A stretch of 64,000 nucleotides of DNA from Pseudogymnoascus destructans. Taxonomy: Eukaryota > Ascomycota > Leotiomycetes > Thelebolales > Thelebolaceae. Below, piece after piece: positions 9,686-20,187 of this stretch. The notes below the pieces were generated by a model. That model was not told the DNA's origin. It saw only the letters and a list, made by a program, of their open reading frames with translations, and did not search any database. The DNA lies in the NCBI RefSeq assembly GCF_001641265.1, contig NW_020167527.1:124001-188000 (forward strand). Reading direction: 5' to 3'. A program made the position numbers and the translations under genes. How positions within the stretch are numbered: position 1 is the stretch's first letter; every line of letters begins with the position of its first letter.

Positions 9686-11277
9686 ATGGGGCAACAACCA
9701 AGGAAACCCAGCCAGTCCGGTGACAAGCACCCCATCGACGATGCAGCCGCCACAGCTACCACGGCCCAGGGCGATGACCTCAATAGTATCCGCGGGGATG
9801 AGATCAATCCCTCACCACCACCGAATTCCGAGCTCGTCGGTCAACCAGCCGCTGGATTAAGCGCTGCGCAACAAATACTACCTGTCACTGCCGCTATTGT
9901 GTCTGAGAGCGTCGATGTTGTCGATGCTCCCAATGTGGCGTCGCCGACGACAGAGTCCAGGCCTCCAGAGAGCCACGAGACCTTCCTGCAAGGGGCCGAT
10001 CCAACGGGCCGTAAGTCGCTCCAAACCCCCTTCCTTCCCTTCCCTCCAACAAACGCCACGAAGCAAGTAATCCGCGTAGACGGCACCGAGCATATAAGTA
10101 CAACCAGCTAACCCACGCTCCCCGCCATCCAGTCGCCAACCCCGCATTAATCGTTCGAACCTCCGCAACCCCCCCCTTCTCCACGCCCTTCGCGGACGCC
10201 AATGCGCCGCCGCCGCTCTCCCCATCCAGTCCCCCCAGCCTCGCCTTCCCAACGCGCAGCAACACCGAGTTCATCGCCTCCTTCCCCCAGACCACCACCA
10301 CCACCACCACGGGCACCACAAACAGCAGCATGCTCTTCATCCCCAACGACGCCGGCGCCGCGCACCGCCGCCGCTCCATGGCCAACACCCCCGCCCTGAC
10401 CGAGTACGAAGCGGACCTAACCAGCAAAGACCGCCTCAAGCAAAAAGAAGCCGTGCGCGCCATCCTCGCCTCCAAAATCCGCACCGACTGGTCCTTCCCC
10501 GACAAAGTCTCCTCCACCGCGCTAGAACCCTCAGAAGACGCCCTCCCTGAAACTGACGACCCGGCAGAGCAGCTTACGACCTGGGTCGAGCGTGCGGACT
10601 GGCTGAGTGAGCTCTCCGAGAGCGAGGATAGCGACGCGGGACTGGCGCAGACGAGTACGAATTCTACGAGCGGATCGGCCAAGGCCCCTAAATCTAAGAA
10701 GAAGAAAATCAACCCCTTCCGCTTCGACTCCCCCGACGGCGTGGGCGAGGCGCTCCGCCGGTCAGCGGACAGGAGAAAACTCCATCGCCAGCGGAAACTA
10801 CAGGAGGAACTGGCATACAACGAGGGACTGCGCTGCTTCACCGCTCGCCGGAACGCTTGGACGAACGCGCGGATCGTGCGGCGTCCACGATGCCCGCCCA
10901 CATCCCCTATCTCACCCTCTGCCGAGAAACCCCCCGCCGCCGCCGACGACGATGGAGAAGCAATCCTCGACACCCTCGTCCCCATCGCCGCCCCCCTCCT
11001 CCCCCCCTCCACCCCGATGCGCCGCAACATCACCAGTCGCGCGCACAGCACCATCTACGACAAGGTCGTGATACAGAGCCAGACCCCCATGTGTCCGATT
11101 AATCTGCAGACTGTGGTGAGTAGCTGCGTGGACGGGTGGAAGAGGGATGGCGAGTGGCCGCCTAGGGGGACGGAGCCGGAAGCTGCGGTGGCGCGAAGGA
11201 GGGGGGATGCGGCGGGGCAAGCGCAGAATGGGGTGTGGAAGAGGAGTTTGCAGAAGGTTTTTGGGAGGGGGGCGTGA
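9686..11277 (+). CDS. Conserved-looking fungal protein of unknown function
   Basis: Two exons, 9686-10010 and 10133-11277, give 489 residues. The intron has GTAAGT, a CTAAC-type branch site and CATCCAG. I do not recognise a named family. The N-terminal 190 residues are low in complexity (A, S, T, P, with a run of T). A more ordered part follows: FIPNDAGAAHRRRSMANTP, then a Lys/Arg-rich segment predicted helical (SKDRLKQKEAVRAILASKI), an acidic stretch, KSKKKKINPFRFDSP (nuclear-localisation-like) and a Gln/Arg-rich helix (RRKLHRQRKLQEELAY). The C-terminus ends with CPINLQTVVSSCVDGWKRDG and EWPPR, which looks like a conserved tail. Absence of membrane or signal segments and the basic patches suggest a nuclear protein; this is inference. 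Confidence 0.72.
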
Positions 11278-11861
11278 CGGAGATTGTGTAGCGGGGTGGG
11301 GGGGCGGGGTTGGATGGCGTTTTTGGGGTGGGGAGGGATATTGTTTAGGCCATGCATGATTTTATGGGTTTTGGGTTTTGGGTTTTGAAGATGGGGGCGG
11401 GAGGGGGGTTGCGTGTCATATAGTGGGTGATATCGTATTGTCTAATACTTGTGCTGCCCAAAAGTCGGGAGGCGAACTGCTTGTGGCTGAGGAATGGTGG
11501 TAGTAATTTACGCTGATAGGATTTTCTAGCTCTATTCCTGGGTAAACTGTCTTATTCGTTGTAGCCCTAGGTGATTGTGAATGGACACTTTTACTATAGA
11601 TAGATACTGTTGTTATGCAGTCTCCATTCACTTCACACTTTTGGACAGCGCGCGTGTACTCATACCTGATATCGTATTCTCCAACTCCACCTCTACCACT
11701 AAATATTCTAAATTCTAACAATCTTAAAAACTCCCGGTAAATGCCTCCCTCTTCCCATCTCTACATATCCACAACCCTCCCCAATATAATACACATATAA
11801 TACACATATAATACGCCCCTTCCCCAATCACGTCAACCCCCGCATCAAAACGCAAAACCAC
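11278..11861. other. Convergent 3' intergenic region
   Basis: This is the space between two convergent stops (unknown protein and AAA ATPase). It has a G-rich left part, a GGGTTTT triplication near 11368 and a short triplicate AATACACATAT near 11790. No gene is seen. Confidence 0.55.
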
Positions 11862-14800
11862 TCAAACACCCACTCCCTTCCCCACCTCCCTCTGCCTAAC
11901 CCTCGCACCCTCCTCATCCACCCCCTCCTTCTCCCTCCCAAATCCCATCGCAGTCTTCTTCTTCCGTCCCTTGCGATCTCCATACCTCTCATCAAACTTC
12001 CTAATCGCAGCAAGAGTCGCCATGTCCTCGCTAACACTCGCTGAAATCTCCTGGATCGCGATGTCGAAATGTCTCTTCCCGATCGTCCGCTTAGCGGGGT
12101 ACGACAAGTTCTTCGACAGTGCAGAGACGTCTTCCCCTGTCGCGGCGGAGGAGGCGGCGCATGCTGTTGCAGTAGCGGTTTCCTCGCGCACGCACGCCAA
12201 CGCCGCGGCGACGCTGAGGTTCTTGAGGTCCGAGCCAGAGTAAAACGGCGTATTTGCCGCCAGCGCCGCTAAATCCACCTCATCCTCCAAATCCTCTCCC
12301 TGGAGATGAATCTTCAGTATCGCCTCCCTATCTACCTCAACAGGTAGATCAATCAACAGCCGTCTCGGCAGCCGTCTCAGAATCGCCTCATCAAGATCAA
12401 ACGGCCGATTCGTAGCGACCATAATGAAAGCGGAGAGATCGTTCATCCCGTCCCATTCGCGGAGGAATTCATTGATGATCTCGCGATGACTCGCGCGCTG
12501 GCTCCCTGCTCCTCGGTCGCCGAAGATCGCATCCGCCTCGTCGATGAAGACGATGCAGGGCGCCAGTTTCTTGGCGAGCGAGAAGACGGCTTTAACGTTC
12601 TTCTCGCCCTCGCCGACGTACTTGTCGTAGATCTCCGACCCGCTCACTTCGAGGACTGTGGTATCGCTTTCCTTGGCGAGGGCTTTGGCAAGCATCGTTT
12701 TGCCCGTACCGGGGGGACCGTAGAGGAGGACTCCGGGGATCTTGTCTTTAGCGAGGACGCCGTAGGAGAATGCCTCTGGCCGGACGAGGGAGAGGCTCGT
12801 GAGAGTCTTGAGGGCGTCGATGGTGTCTGCCGGGGCGCGGACGTCGGAGAATGTGACTTTGATGTTTTCGGGGTGCACGACTCCGCCGAGGAGTTTCTTC
12901 TCGCGCAGCGTGGCGTTTACCTTGATCTGTTTGCGTTTTTGGTCGGCGAGGGTGTCTTTGAATGATGATGCGGTGGTAGATGACGACTTTTTCCGATCGT
13001 CTTTCTTCATCCAGAGCGCTTTCTCTTCGTCGCTAGCAGCGATTATGTCGTAGGCGGCGATGAGGGAGGAGTTGCAGGCGTGGGTGTGGTCGATGGATGC
13101 GGATCCGATCATGACTGTTGCGAGGCGGTGGACGCGGGGGTATGGCCAGATGGACTCTTCCAGATCTTCTACCATTTTGGTGTGTAGGTCGCTCCATACT
13201 TGGGGTTCTGAGGGAGGGGCAACGTTGCGTGTTGATAGGAAAATTTCGAGGATGTTGTCTATCAATGCTGCAGCTTCTCCATTGGATAACTTGGAAACCA
13301 TATCCTTCAGGTGACGAATATTCACACGGCGATTGCGGTGTTTTTCGTCAATTTTTAGGGCTTCCATGTCCTGGGTCTTTGCTGGGGTTACCATTATGGT
13401 CCGTTGGTCGCCGAAAACAACGTCGGATTGGAGCTGGACTATGGAGTCGAGAGTGGTCGCGGGGACTGGGTCTCCTGCTGTCGTGGTTCCGACAATGGCA
13501 ATATGCCTTCCTTCCAGCCACCTCTTCTTAACGATGTCGCGCAGCATCTTGAGGATGTTAATGCCGGCATCGATTTTGCCCATCTCCTTGTACTGGTTGA
13601 TTTGGATGATAGTAGGCTTTGGTGAAGGAGTTTCTGTGCTGCTGGGATCCGCCGTAGATGCTGCGGCTGCTGACTTAGCCGCATTGTTATATGAAGCATC
13701 AACAAGCGCTTCCAACGCAGCAGTGAGCTTAAAATTAGACCAACTCTCCGAAGATGAAGTAGACCGGGTTGGGCTTTGATTGGGTCCTTGGCCGAAGAGC
13801 TCGTCGAATGACATTGGCTTTGATAGCGACCTTTGGGTACCAGCACTGGGTATGATAGTGAGACCGCGAAGTTTTGAACTGCCAGCTTTCAAGGCTGAAG
13901 TCAATGCCGAAAGGCTAGGCAAGTCTGGTTTTTGGGGATCCTCCCCCTCGTCCATTTCCAAATCTTCTTCTTCTTCTGTCCTATTCATCTCCTCCTCGTA
14001 TCGACCAACTTTGTCCAGCTCATATCCAAGTAGAGAGGTTGTGCATGGGGTCCACGCTAGGTTCTCTCCCATGTACTCTCCGACTATTTGTGCAATATCA
14101 TCCGGGTCCAGCCTCACCACGTCAGCGTTCAACTTAAACGCAACGGTATCGACAACCTGGTTCATAAACCCGCTTGCATCACGCTGCGGACACTGGAGAA
14201 GAATATCAGGCCTAATTATCTCCTTGGGGTCGACTCCTTTGGGCGGCCGTATCGATAATATAGCTTCAATGTTTGACTGTAGTTCCTGAAAGACAATGTT
14301 CTTCATGCTATAACGAACTTTTTGGTTCGGGCCCAAAGCAGAATCCGCGGCATGTTCCTCCGGTTTGGGAGCTGGCTCATCGCCAGTCTTTATAGTCGCC
14401 GGTTCGACAGGCTCCTGCTCTTTTTCAGGGGCGGTTCTGTCCTCCAACAATAATATCCGCTCCACATTGTCGTTCGCCCCACTGGGTCTTAGGTTGTGGT
14501 CCAAAAACCAATCCGGCAGCACCATAGGGGGAACCTCCTTTACTCGTACATTTCTGTTCGCTCGTCGCGCCGCAGACCCATAATCGCCTCGTTTCGTCCG
14601 TTGTCCGCTCGTCGCCATATCCGTTTTCGCCACAGGCTCACTCGGCGCAGGCTCTCCAGGCGCTGCATTCGACTCCTCCTCCGCCGTATTATTAGGGCTT
14701 CCATTTTCCGCGCCCGTCTTCGGATCTGCAGGGTCATCAGGTATCCGGTAGGCAATGGCCGATCTGTGGAAATTTCTCGACGGCAGAGGTCGACGAACGC

Positions 14801-14876
14801 CAGCTATGACGCGGCAGGTGCGCCATAATTGGGGTCTTCGAGTCGTTCGAAGGGCTCCCCATGCGGCTGCATGCAT
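11862..14876 (-). CDS. Mitochondrial AAA ATPase, Msp1/ATAD1-like
   Basis: A single uninterrupted frame of 1004 residues. The N-terminus is rich in Arg and Ala without acidic residues (ALRTTRRPQLWRTCRVIAG ... SRNFHRSAIAY), as in mitochondrial presequences. The C-terminal third is an AAA domain with Walker A GPPGTGKT at about 720-727, the following segment SGSEIYDKYVGEGEKN, Walker B CIVFIDEADAIF at about 773-784, sensor MVATNRPFDLDEAILRR and arginine residues RRLPRR. The long middle part (about 60-640) has acidic and Ser-rich insertions and no motif I can name. This layout is common among fungal mitochondrial AAA proteins related to Msp1, which extract membrane proteins, but the exact substrate is unknown. 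The ATG at 14876 gives the best presequence. The last 30 residues are basic. Confidence 0.87.
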   Translation of the reverse strand: MHAAAWGALRTTRRPQLWRTCRVIAGVRRPLPSRNFHRSAIAYRIPDDPADPKTGAENGSPNNTAEEESNAAPGEPAPSEPVAKTDMATSGQRTKRGDYGSAARRANRNVRVKEVPPMVLPDWFLDHNLRPSGANDNVERILLLEDRTAPEKEQEPVEPATIKTGDEPAPKPEEHAADSALGPNQKVRYSMKNIVFQELQSNIEAILSIRPPKGVDPKEIIRPDILLQCPQRDASGFMNQVVDTVAFKLNADVVRLDPDDIAQIVGEYMGENLAWTPCTTSLLGYELDKVGRYEEEMNRTEEEEDLEMDEGEDPQKPDLPSLSALTSALKAGSSKLRGLTIIPSAGTQRSLSKPMSFDELFGQGPNQSPTRSTSSSESWSNFKLTAALEALVDASYNNAAKSAAAASTADPSSTETPSPKPTIIQINQYKEMGKIDAGINILKMLRDIVKKRWLEGRHIAIVGTTTAGDPVPATTLDSIVQLQSDVVFGDQRTIMVTPAKTQDMEALKIDEKHRNRRVNIRHLKDMVSKLSNGEAAALIDNILEIFLSTRNVAPPSEPQVWSDLHTKMVEDLEESIWPYPRVHRLATVMIGSASIDHTHACNSSLIAAYDIIAASDEEKALWMKKDDRKKSSSTTASSFKDTLADQKRKQIKVNATLREKKLLGGVVHPENIKVTFSDVRAPADTIDALKTLTSLSLVRPEAFSYGVLAKDKIPGVLLYGPPGTGKTMLAKALAKESDTTVLEVSGSEIYDKYVGEGEKNVKAVFSLAKKLAPCIVFIDEADAIFGDRGAGSQRASHREIINEFLREWDGMNDLSAFIMVATNRPFDLDEAILRRLPRRLLIDLPVEVDREAILKIHLQGEDLEDEVDLAALAANTPFYSGSDLKNLSVAAALACVREETATATACAASSAATGEDVSALSKNLSYPAKRTIGKRHFDIAIQEISASVSEDMATLAAIRKFDERYGDRKGRKKKTAMGFGREKEGVDEEGARVRQREVGKGVGV

Positions 14877-15407
14877 TCGATAAGATGAACGCCTCGTAAG
14901 CGCCGGTTTCGTGCAATTGGGTTGTGGCGACCAATTCGGTGGTCGGTGGAATATTTGGGATGGAAAGGGTTGCGGCTCTGCGGAAAGGCCCCACTAGCGG
15001 CAGTAGTGGATCTTTCAGATCGCCAGGCTACTGGTACATACCGTGCTTTTGTATCAAATACCGTAGAGAACAGAGGCAATTGACAAGATGGTCGTGAACA
15101 TTTGGAAATTCGTAGGTTTTTGGGAATTTCTTTTTATTCTGTGTCTTATGTATAACCCCGACCTATATTGATTTAATGAGTATTGATGATGGAAGTATAG
15201 GGGACTAATTTCGATATTAATTAATTTCAACTGAGAATTAAAATTCAAGTTGAGATCAAATAAAGATGAGATACGGTAATATTGACACAAAAATGACATT
15301 TATAATACTAATCTGTCTAACCTAATCGTGTCTATGGTTCTTCCAGGGTGATTCTCGTACGCCATGCCAATTGACCAAGTTGCTTCACACCTTACATAAT
15401 CCATCCT
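14877..15407. other. Intergenic between AAA ATPase promoter and MMS22 stop
   Basis: This is the 5' region of the AAA ATPase and 3' region of the upstream minus-strand gene. It is AT-rich from 15110 to 15310. I looked here for a continuation of the Mms22 C-terminus and found no clear one. Confidence 0.5.
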
Positions 15408-18400
15408 CTATACCCGCCTGGCATTTCTCGAGTACGCCTCCTTTTTGGATATTTCCTGGTTTACCAGACCCAACATCATATTGATTTTATGCTGCACCTC
15501 TGGCGGAGCTGCCCAGTATAAAGTGGACAAGAGATCACGATGGTTCCGAAGCGAAGTAGTGTTTGTAGCTTTAGAAGGCCCCTCTTGATACTGGAGGTCA
15601 TGGTTCGGAAGGAGGCGTGTAACGAGATTCCGTATCTCTTTTGCCTCGCCAGCCTCGCGCAACTGCTTAATAGCCGAGTGAACAATCTTCAGAAATATAT
15701 GGAAGCATTGGTCTTCGGAATCAATGGCTGAGGAGAGTGCACCATCCAGGTCATTGATAAATTCTGGCGAGGTGGCCATCATTTCGCCCCCTATATGAGA
15801 GAATCCGTAAGAGGCGAAGAAGTCGAAAAATGTTCCCACAATCGAACCATAGCGACGCCAGCCCCATACCTGAATCAAGTGATGGCATCGGCTAAAGGTT
15901 GCTTGGTAGTACTTATTGAAATTTCGGGGTTGCTCTGTATCAGACGCATACAACTCGAACAATCTTTTCGCTATCTTTTGGGGCAATACCCAATTCTCTG
16001 CCGTTGCGCGATACCTCGAGCGTGTGACGAGGACCCCAAGCTCATTAAATTCCATGAGCGGGAGCAATGAAAATGCTGAGTACCATGTTTTCTCAAGTAC
16101 CCGAGCATCGCCTTCTATGCTTATATTTTCTAGCAACTGCAAGTTGACAGCATCCCAAAAGGTAACGCGTGGGATTCGAGCCGCATGCATGATATGCATT
16201 AGTATTACCCACGCCTGGGTAGGGCTTTCGGAACTTTTGATGCCTGCTTCGCGCGATGCAAGATATTGGAGGTCGTCATATAGGCTTTGCACCGACGATA
16301 AGCCAACAATAAAGAGCAGCTTCACCGAAGTTGTAGCTGTTCTTTGCAGCAAAGTTTCCAGTTGGCCAGTGGTACGTTGGCTTACATTGCCACCATGTGT
16401 TGCCGACATCCGAAGCGTCAGGAAAATAAGAACAACCTCAAAAACAGACAAATCCATGATTCGGCGATTATTGAAGTCATCTCGAAAATCCAGGGTGCTG
16501 ACGAGTACCTCGAGGCATTGCGTGAGTCGTTCCATGACTTCGGTCATGCTTTGCAGACACATGTCCTGCTCTTCGCGACTTTCAAAAGCCAGGGTGTTTT
16601 GGAAATAGTCTATCATGAATAGCATGCACCGGACCGTATCTTCTTCCACGTCGCTCTTCACTCCGTTCAGAGATGCCGTACCGAACGAATTCAGTCGACT
16701 AACAATCCAGTCGAAGTATATACCGATTTCCGACGACACATTGGCATCCCACACGTCCCACTTTACGTGCTGCGTGCCAAATTGAGCTGAAACATAGCCT
16801 CTGGGATGGCCATAACACCTAGAAGATTCCGTCCCAATGGCCTTGGCAAGCGTTCCTTGGCCGATAAACGTAGATTCGTGAAAATAAACCCCTGATCGTA
16901 GAGGGAAGATATCGAAATCGATGGGATAATCGGTATCAGCACCACCAAGTCCGTATAGCTTGCCACCATAATCATGTACGGCCTTAGACGAGGTCGGTAT
17001 TTCGATTGGAGCAATAAGCATAGGTTTATCTGGTTGCCGAAACCTCGCTGCAGTGGCGTCGAGTTGTTTAGGAGTGCGTTTCCTTTGGCGGCGAGCTTGC
17101 GGAATGCCTTTGTCGACAATATTTATTATTCCCTCCCCGTCTCGATTTCCAGTTTCTGCCTCTGAAGTGCCATTCCTGTTGCCAACAAAACCTTCGTTGG
17201 CCAGAAACCTGGCGAGAGGTATGTGGTTTTCTGTAGCAGAGCCATTTTGATATCTTTCGTACGACTTGTCTAAATTTCGTTTCGTAGATCCAAATGCCGA
17301 CCGGCGATCACGATTACTATAATCAGCTTCGGATATTTCAAGCTGCGCAGATCTTGGCTGGGGCGCCGAACGCGGGGCACGATTGGAAGTCGGCCTTGTG
17401 GAGTATTGTTTGCTGCGTTTGTTATGCCCCAATTTCACACGCGATTCTACCTGTGGGTTCGTAGACGCCCAAGATATCTTCGTTTGGTGATTTGTGACGC
17501 GAACCTTTGGGTAATTGCCAGGGCGTCTTGTTGTGCGGCTCACGGCTGGTACCTTGACGGTATTCGACGAGAGGCTCCTTTGATTTCCGGATTCTTCAGA
17601 GATAAGGGGTGACCTGGGGGTAAATGATGGTGTTCGGTATTTCGCATGTTTCCCTCTCCATTCTCGCAAGACAGTCTGGGCATCGATAGTATCTTCGCGA
17701 TTATCGAGCCGTACAAACTTTCTGACTGGTCCCTGTCTTCCAAGCGCATGTCTGGACCCGGCACTACGAGCAGCAATCCGAATGAACCTTGGTTGATGCG
17801 TAACAGGTTCACTAAAATTAGGCATGACCTCTTGGATCTTGCGCGGCGAAGGTCTTGATCGGGAAGTAATCTTTGCCAAAACTTCTTGTGCCAATGATGG
17901 CCCATTAACCCTGCTAACTGAGCTCCGCTGTGTGGAAACAGGTGAGCGACATGGATCTGGAAGCAATTCCGAGATTCTGGGTTGGTAGGAGGGTGTACCA
18001 TGCGTGGGCTTAAATAAAGAAGTGACGACCCTTCTTTTCTTTCGATTTCCAACGTTAGAAAAGAGGGTTCGTTGGCGCTTCCTTGGTACAATCATCGGGT
18101 CAATTGCATTGTCCTCAGTCGCAAATCCAAAGTCCGACTGAGTAAAAACCGACTGGGAATCTTGACCCGACTCTTTGACAATCCCATGGCTTCCAAAGTC
18201 TTCCTCATCGGACTCGTCGGAGAGGAAGCCCAGCCCCGTTCTTGGATTAGCAGGAGCTGAAGCCGTCATTTCATCAGCTACCCTCGGCAGGGCTATTCCC
18301 CGTCGGATTTCAGGCAGAAGTGGCGAATGATTGAAGCTGTCCCTGGCTGCTGTTCTAGGTGCATTTTGTTGAATCCCCCGAGTTTGTGGATTAACACGAA

Positions 18401-19889
18401 TATGCGATGCAGGAAGCACTCCTCTGAGCAGCTTTCGCACCTTAGTGGGCTCTTTTGGTGGAGACGACTGAGGTGCCTCTCCTTCACTGCTTGATATAAA
18501 AGGGTCATCTCCAATTACACAAATTTCATCGGAGTGATCATTTGTGCGCTTAACAGAGCTCGTCGCTGGTGTCGGGAGATCAGTAACTCCTAGGCGATGT
18601 CGTACATTGCAACGGTTTGCTACAGATTCTACAGTCATATCGGATCCACGCCCTGAGACGGTTCCTTCTGTGGTGCCAGCCCAGGCAGTGAGTGACGGGA
18701 TAGGAGGGCTCGTCATAGGTGGCGACTGGGGTACATCAAAAACGTCGATTATTGTTGGCAAGGGGTTTTTGGATGCGTTAGACGTAAGTTGGGAACCGTT
18801 TGGCCGCGAATGGGCAGCACCATGAGTTCGTTTGCGACTACTATTGCCGATCTTTTTGGTGCCAACAACGCCTCTACGCGCTTGATCTATAAGAGTGCTT
18901 ATATCGGGGAGTTCGACGTCGTCTGAATCTAACCCGTCCGACCTGAAGCTTGACGGAAGTGACTGTAGCCCATCATCAACCTCCACAGCAGATCTATGAG
19001 CACGTCTAGGCGATGACATCAAATTTTGGCTTGAGCCAAAAATGTCGTAGCTATCTTCGATTCCGGTTTTCTGACTGTCTTCCTCTACTTCGAACTCGGT
19101 ATCCTGAGAATCTCCATTCTGAGGTGCGCCTTGGGTCGTCTGTTGGGCCGGTGTGAACCGCATGGGTCGTAATCCTCGCGCCATAAAGTCTCTGCGGTGA
19201 CGCTCACTGTCTAGAAGATAGGGGTGCAATTGTATCTCCGTTCGTGGTCGAAAGGAGCGTCGATAAGCCGGTTCGAAAGTATTCGCATCGTCGAAGATCA
19301 ACGTCCCTTGGTGCCTGACCTCCTCAAAGGACAGGCCCAGTGCTGCATAGGACCCCTCGGACTGCTCTTCGTTACCTGGCGGCAGGATGCTAGATCTGTA
19401 AGGGCTTTGCGTTGGCGTTGAACCCAATGAAGAGAGGCTTGAAGTGGGCGATGACAACAGGCCAACATAGCTTCGAGATACCTCTTCCTGGGCTGTGTTT
19501 TCTACTAAGCCAGGAGTGCTTTGCCTCACCGCTGCCAGCACCGGGCTGGACTGCGGCTGAGGGCCCTGCCTGGGCCCCGAGCCGGCCAACGGGTTTGGAG
19601 AACTGCCATTTTGCAGCTGTGTTCCAGACCGTATTTCCGGTGGTAGTTCTCCAGTTACGAGCTCTTGGGAGATCACATTAGTCTGGGAACAGTTTGGATG
19701 CTCGCCGAAGATGTCATCTACAGATGTAGCTTCTGTCTCCGCTTCAACATGAAGTAGGGTCGGATTCACGTCAGGTATTGCATCAATATCGTCGTGTTGC
19801 TCGGGATTCAATGTAGTTTGCGAGTCCAAAGAGTCGTCCTCTTCATCCGAGTCGGGCACAACTCCTATTTCCTTCCAAGTAGTCGTCAT
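15408..19889 (-). CDS. mms22: Mms22/Mus7-family DNA replication-repair protein
   Basis: One intronless frame of 1493 residues. It starts MTTTWKEIGVVPDSDEED, a form typical of fungal Mus7/Mms22 proteins. The first 970 residues are Ser/Pro-rich and charged, with many SP/TP and SQ sites, as expected of a phosphoregulated adaptor. The conserved region begins near residue 985 with YPIDFDIFPLRSGVYFHEST and FIGQGTLAKAI and runs to the end. In yeasts Mms22 bridges the Rtt101-Mms1 cullin ligase to replication forks and helps fork restart after damage; this role is taken from the family. The protein stops soon after LRNHRDLLSTLYWAAPPEVQ, which seems early for the family (see findings). Its divergent promoter carries an MCB-type ACGCGT. 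Confidence 0.85.
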   Translation of the reverse strand: MTTTWKEIGVVPDSDEEDDSLDSQTTLNPEQHDDIDAIPDVNPTLLHVEAETEATSVDDIFGEHPNCSQTNVISQELVTGELPPEIRSGTQLQNGSSPNPLAGSGPRQGPQPQSSPVLAAVRQSTPGLVENTAQEEVSRSYVGLLSSPTSSLSSLGSTPTQSPYRSSILPPGNEEQSEGSYAALGLSFEEVRHQGTLIFDDANTFEPAYRRSFRPRTEIQLHPYLLDSERHRRDFMARGLRPMRFTPAQQTTQGAPQNGDSQDTEFEVEEDSQKTGIEDSYDIFGSSQNLMSSPRRAHRSAVEVDDGLQSLPSSFRSDGLDSDDVELPDISTLIDQARRGVVGTKKIGNSSRKRTHGAAHSRPNGSQLTSNASKNPLPTIIDVFDVPQSPPMTSPPIPSLTAWAGTTEGTVSGRGSDMTVESVANRCNVRHRLGVTDLPTPATSSVKRTNDHSDEICVIGDDPFISSSEGEAPQSSPPKEPTKVRKLLRGVLPASHIRVNPQTRGIQQNAPRTAARDSFNHSPLLPEIRRGIALPRVADEMTASAPANPRTGLGFLSDESDEEDFGSHGIVKESGQDSQSVFTQSDFGFATEDNAIDPMIVPRKRQRTLFSNVGNRKKRRVVTSLFKPTHGTPSYQPRISELLPDPCRSPVSTQRSSVSRVNGPSLAQEVLAKITSRSRPSPRKIQEVMPNFSEPVTHQPRFIRIAARSAGSRHALGRQGPVRKFVRLDNREDTIDAQTVLREWRGKHAKYRTPSFTPRSPLISEESGNQRSLSSNTVKVPAVSRTTRRPGNYPKVRVTNHQTKISWASTNPQVESRVKLGHNKRSKQYSTRPTSNRAPRSAPQPRSAQLEISEADYSNRDRRSAFGSTKRNLDKSYERYQNGSATENHIPLARFLANEGFVGNRNGTSEAETGNRDGEGIINIVDKGIPQARRQRKRTPKQLDATAARFRQPDKPMLIAPIEIPTSSKAVHDYGGKLYGLGGADTDYPIDFDIFPLRSGVYFHESTFIGQGTLAKAIGTESSRCYGHPRGYVSAQFGTQHVKWDVWDANVSSEIGIYFDWIVSRLNSFGTASLNGVKSDVEEDTVRCMLFMIDYFQNTLAFESREEQDMCLQSMTEVMERLTQCLEVLVSTLDFRDDFNNRRIMDLSVFEVVLIFLTLRMSATHGGNVSQRTTGQLETLLQRTATTSVKLLFIVGLSSVQSLYDDLQYLASREAGIKSSESPTQAWVILMHIMHAARIPRVTFWDAVNLQLLENISIEGDARVLEKTWYSAFSLLPLMEFNELGVLVTRSRYRATAENWVLPQKIAKRLFELYASDTEQPRNFNKYYQATFSRCHHLIQVWGWRRYGSIVGTFFDFFASYGFSHIGGEMMATSPEFINDLDGALSSAIDSEDQCFHIFLKIVHSAIKQLREAGEAKEIRNLVTRLLPNHDLQYQEGPSKATNTTSLRNHRDLLSTLYWAAPPEVQHKINMMLGLVNQEISKKEAYSRNARRV

Positions 19890-20187
19890 TGCCGGGATTC
19901 ATCGTGGCCCTATTTGAACACATGTGCCAAACATATTCATGGGACAACGTTAATTTTGTGAATCTTTAGATACTGGAGGACGCGTCCAGGTTCGGTTGAC
20001 GCGACTAAAGTATACGCCGCTTTACGTTCCCGTTAGCTACCCCCCACAAATATAAAAGCGGCAATGTCCCGAAAGTTAAAATATTTCGGATAAATTTATC
20101 GCCGGGATCACGTGAATTGTTTTTATTGAAATCGCTCCAACGTCGAGGATAGTCAAATCACGAGCATCTCGCTGAAACGTATGTACA
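19890..20187. promoter_or_regulatory. Divergent promoter between mms22 and a small gene; MCB and E-box motifs
   Basis: The palindrome GGACGCGTCC (ACGCGT at 19980-19985) is an MluI cell-cycle box as bound by MBF in fungi, about 90 bp upstream of the mms22 start. A second GACGCGAC lies at 19998-20005. CACGTGA at 20109-20115, nearer the small gene, is an E-box-like site. The function of these sites is inferred from motif knowledge only. Confidence 0.5.

Noticed and set aside
9894..11054. 386-codon minus-strand open frame
   Set aside because: It is the antisense shadow of the two-exon gene at 9686-11277, made open by GC-rich codon structure; no family features are present.
12486..14289. Several plus-strand frames over the AAA ATPase gene
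   Set aside because: All lie antisense to a strongly supported coding sequence and have no recognisable motifs.
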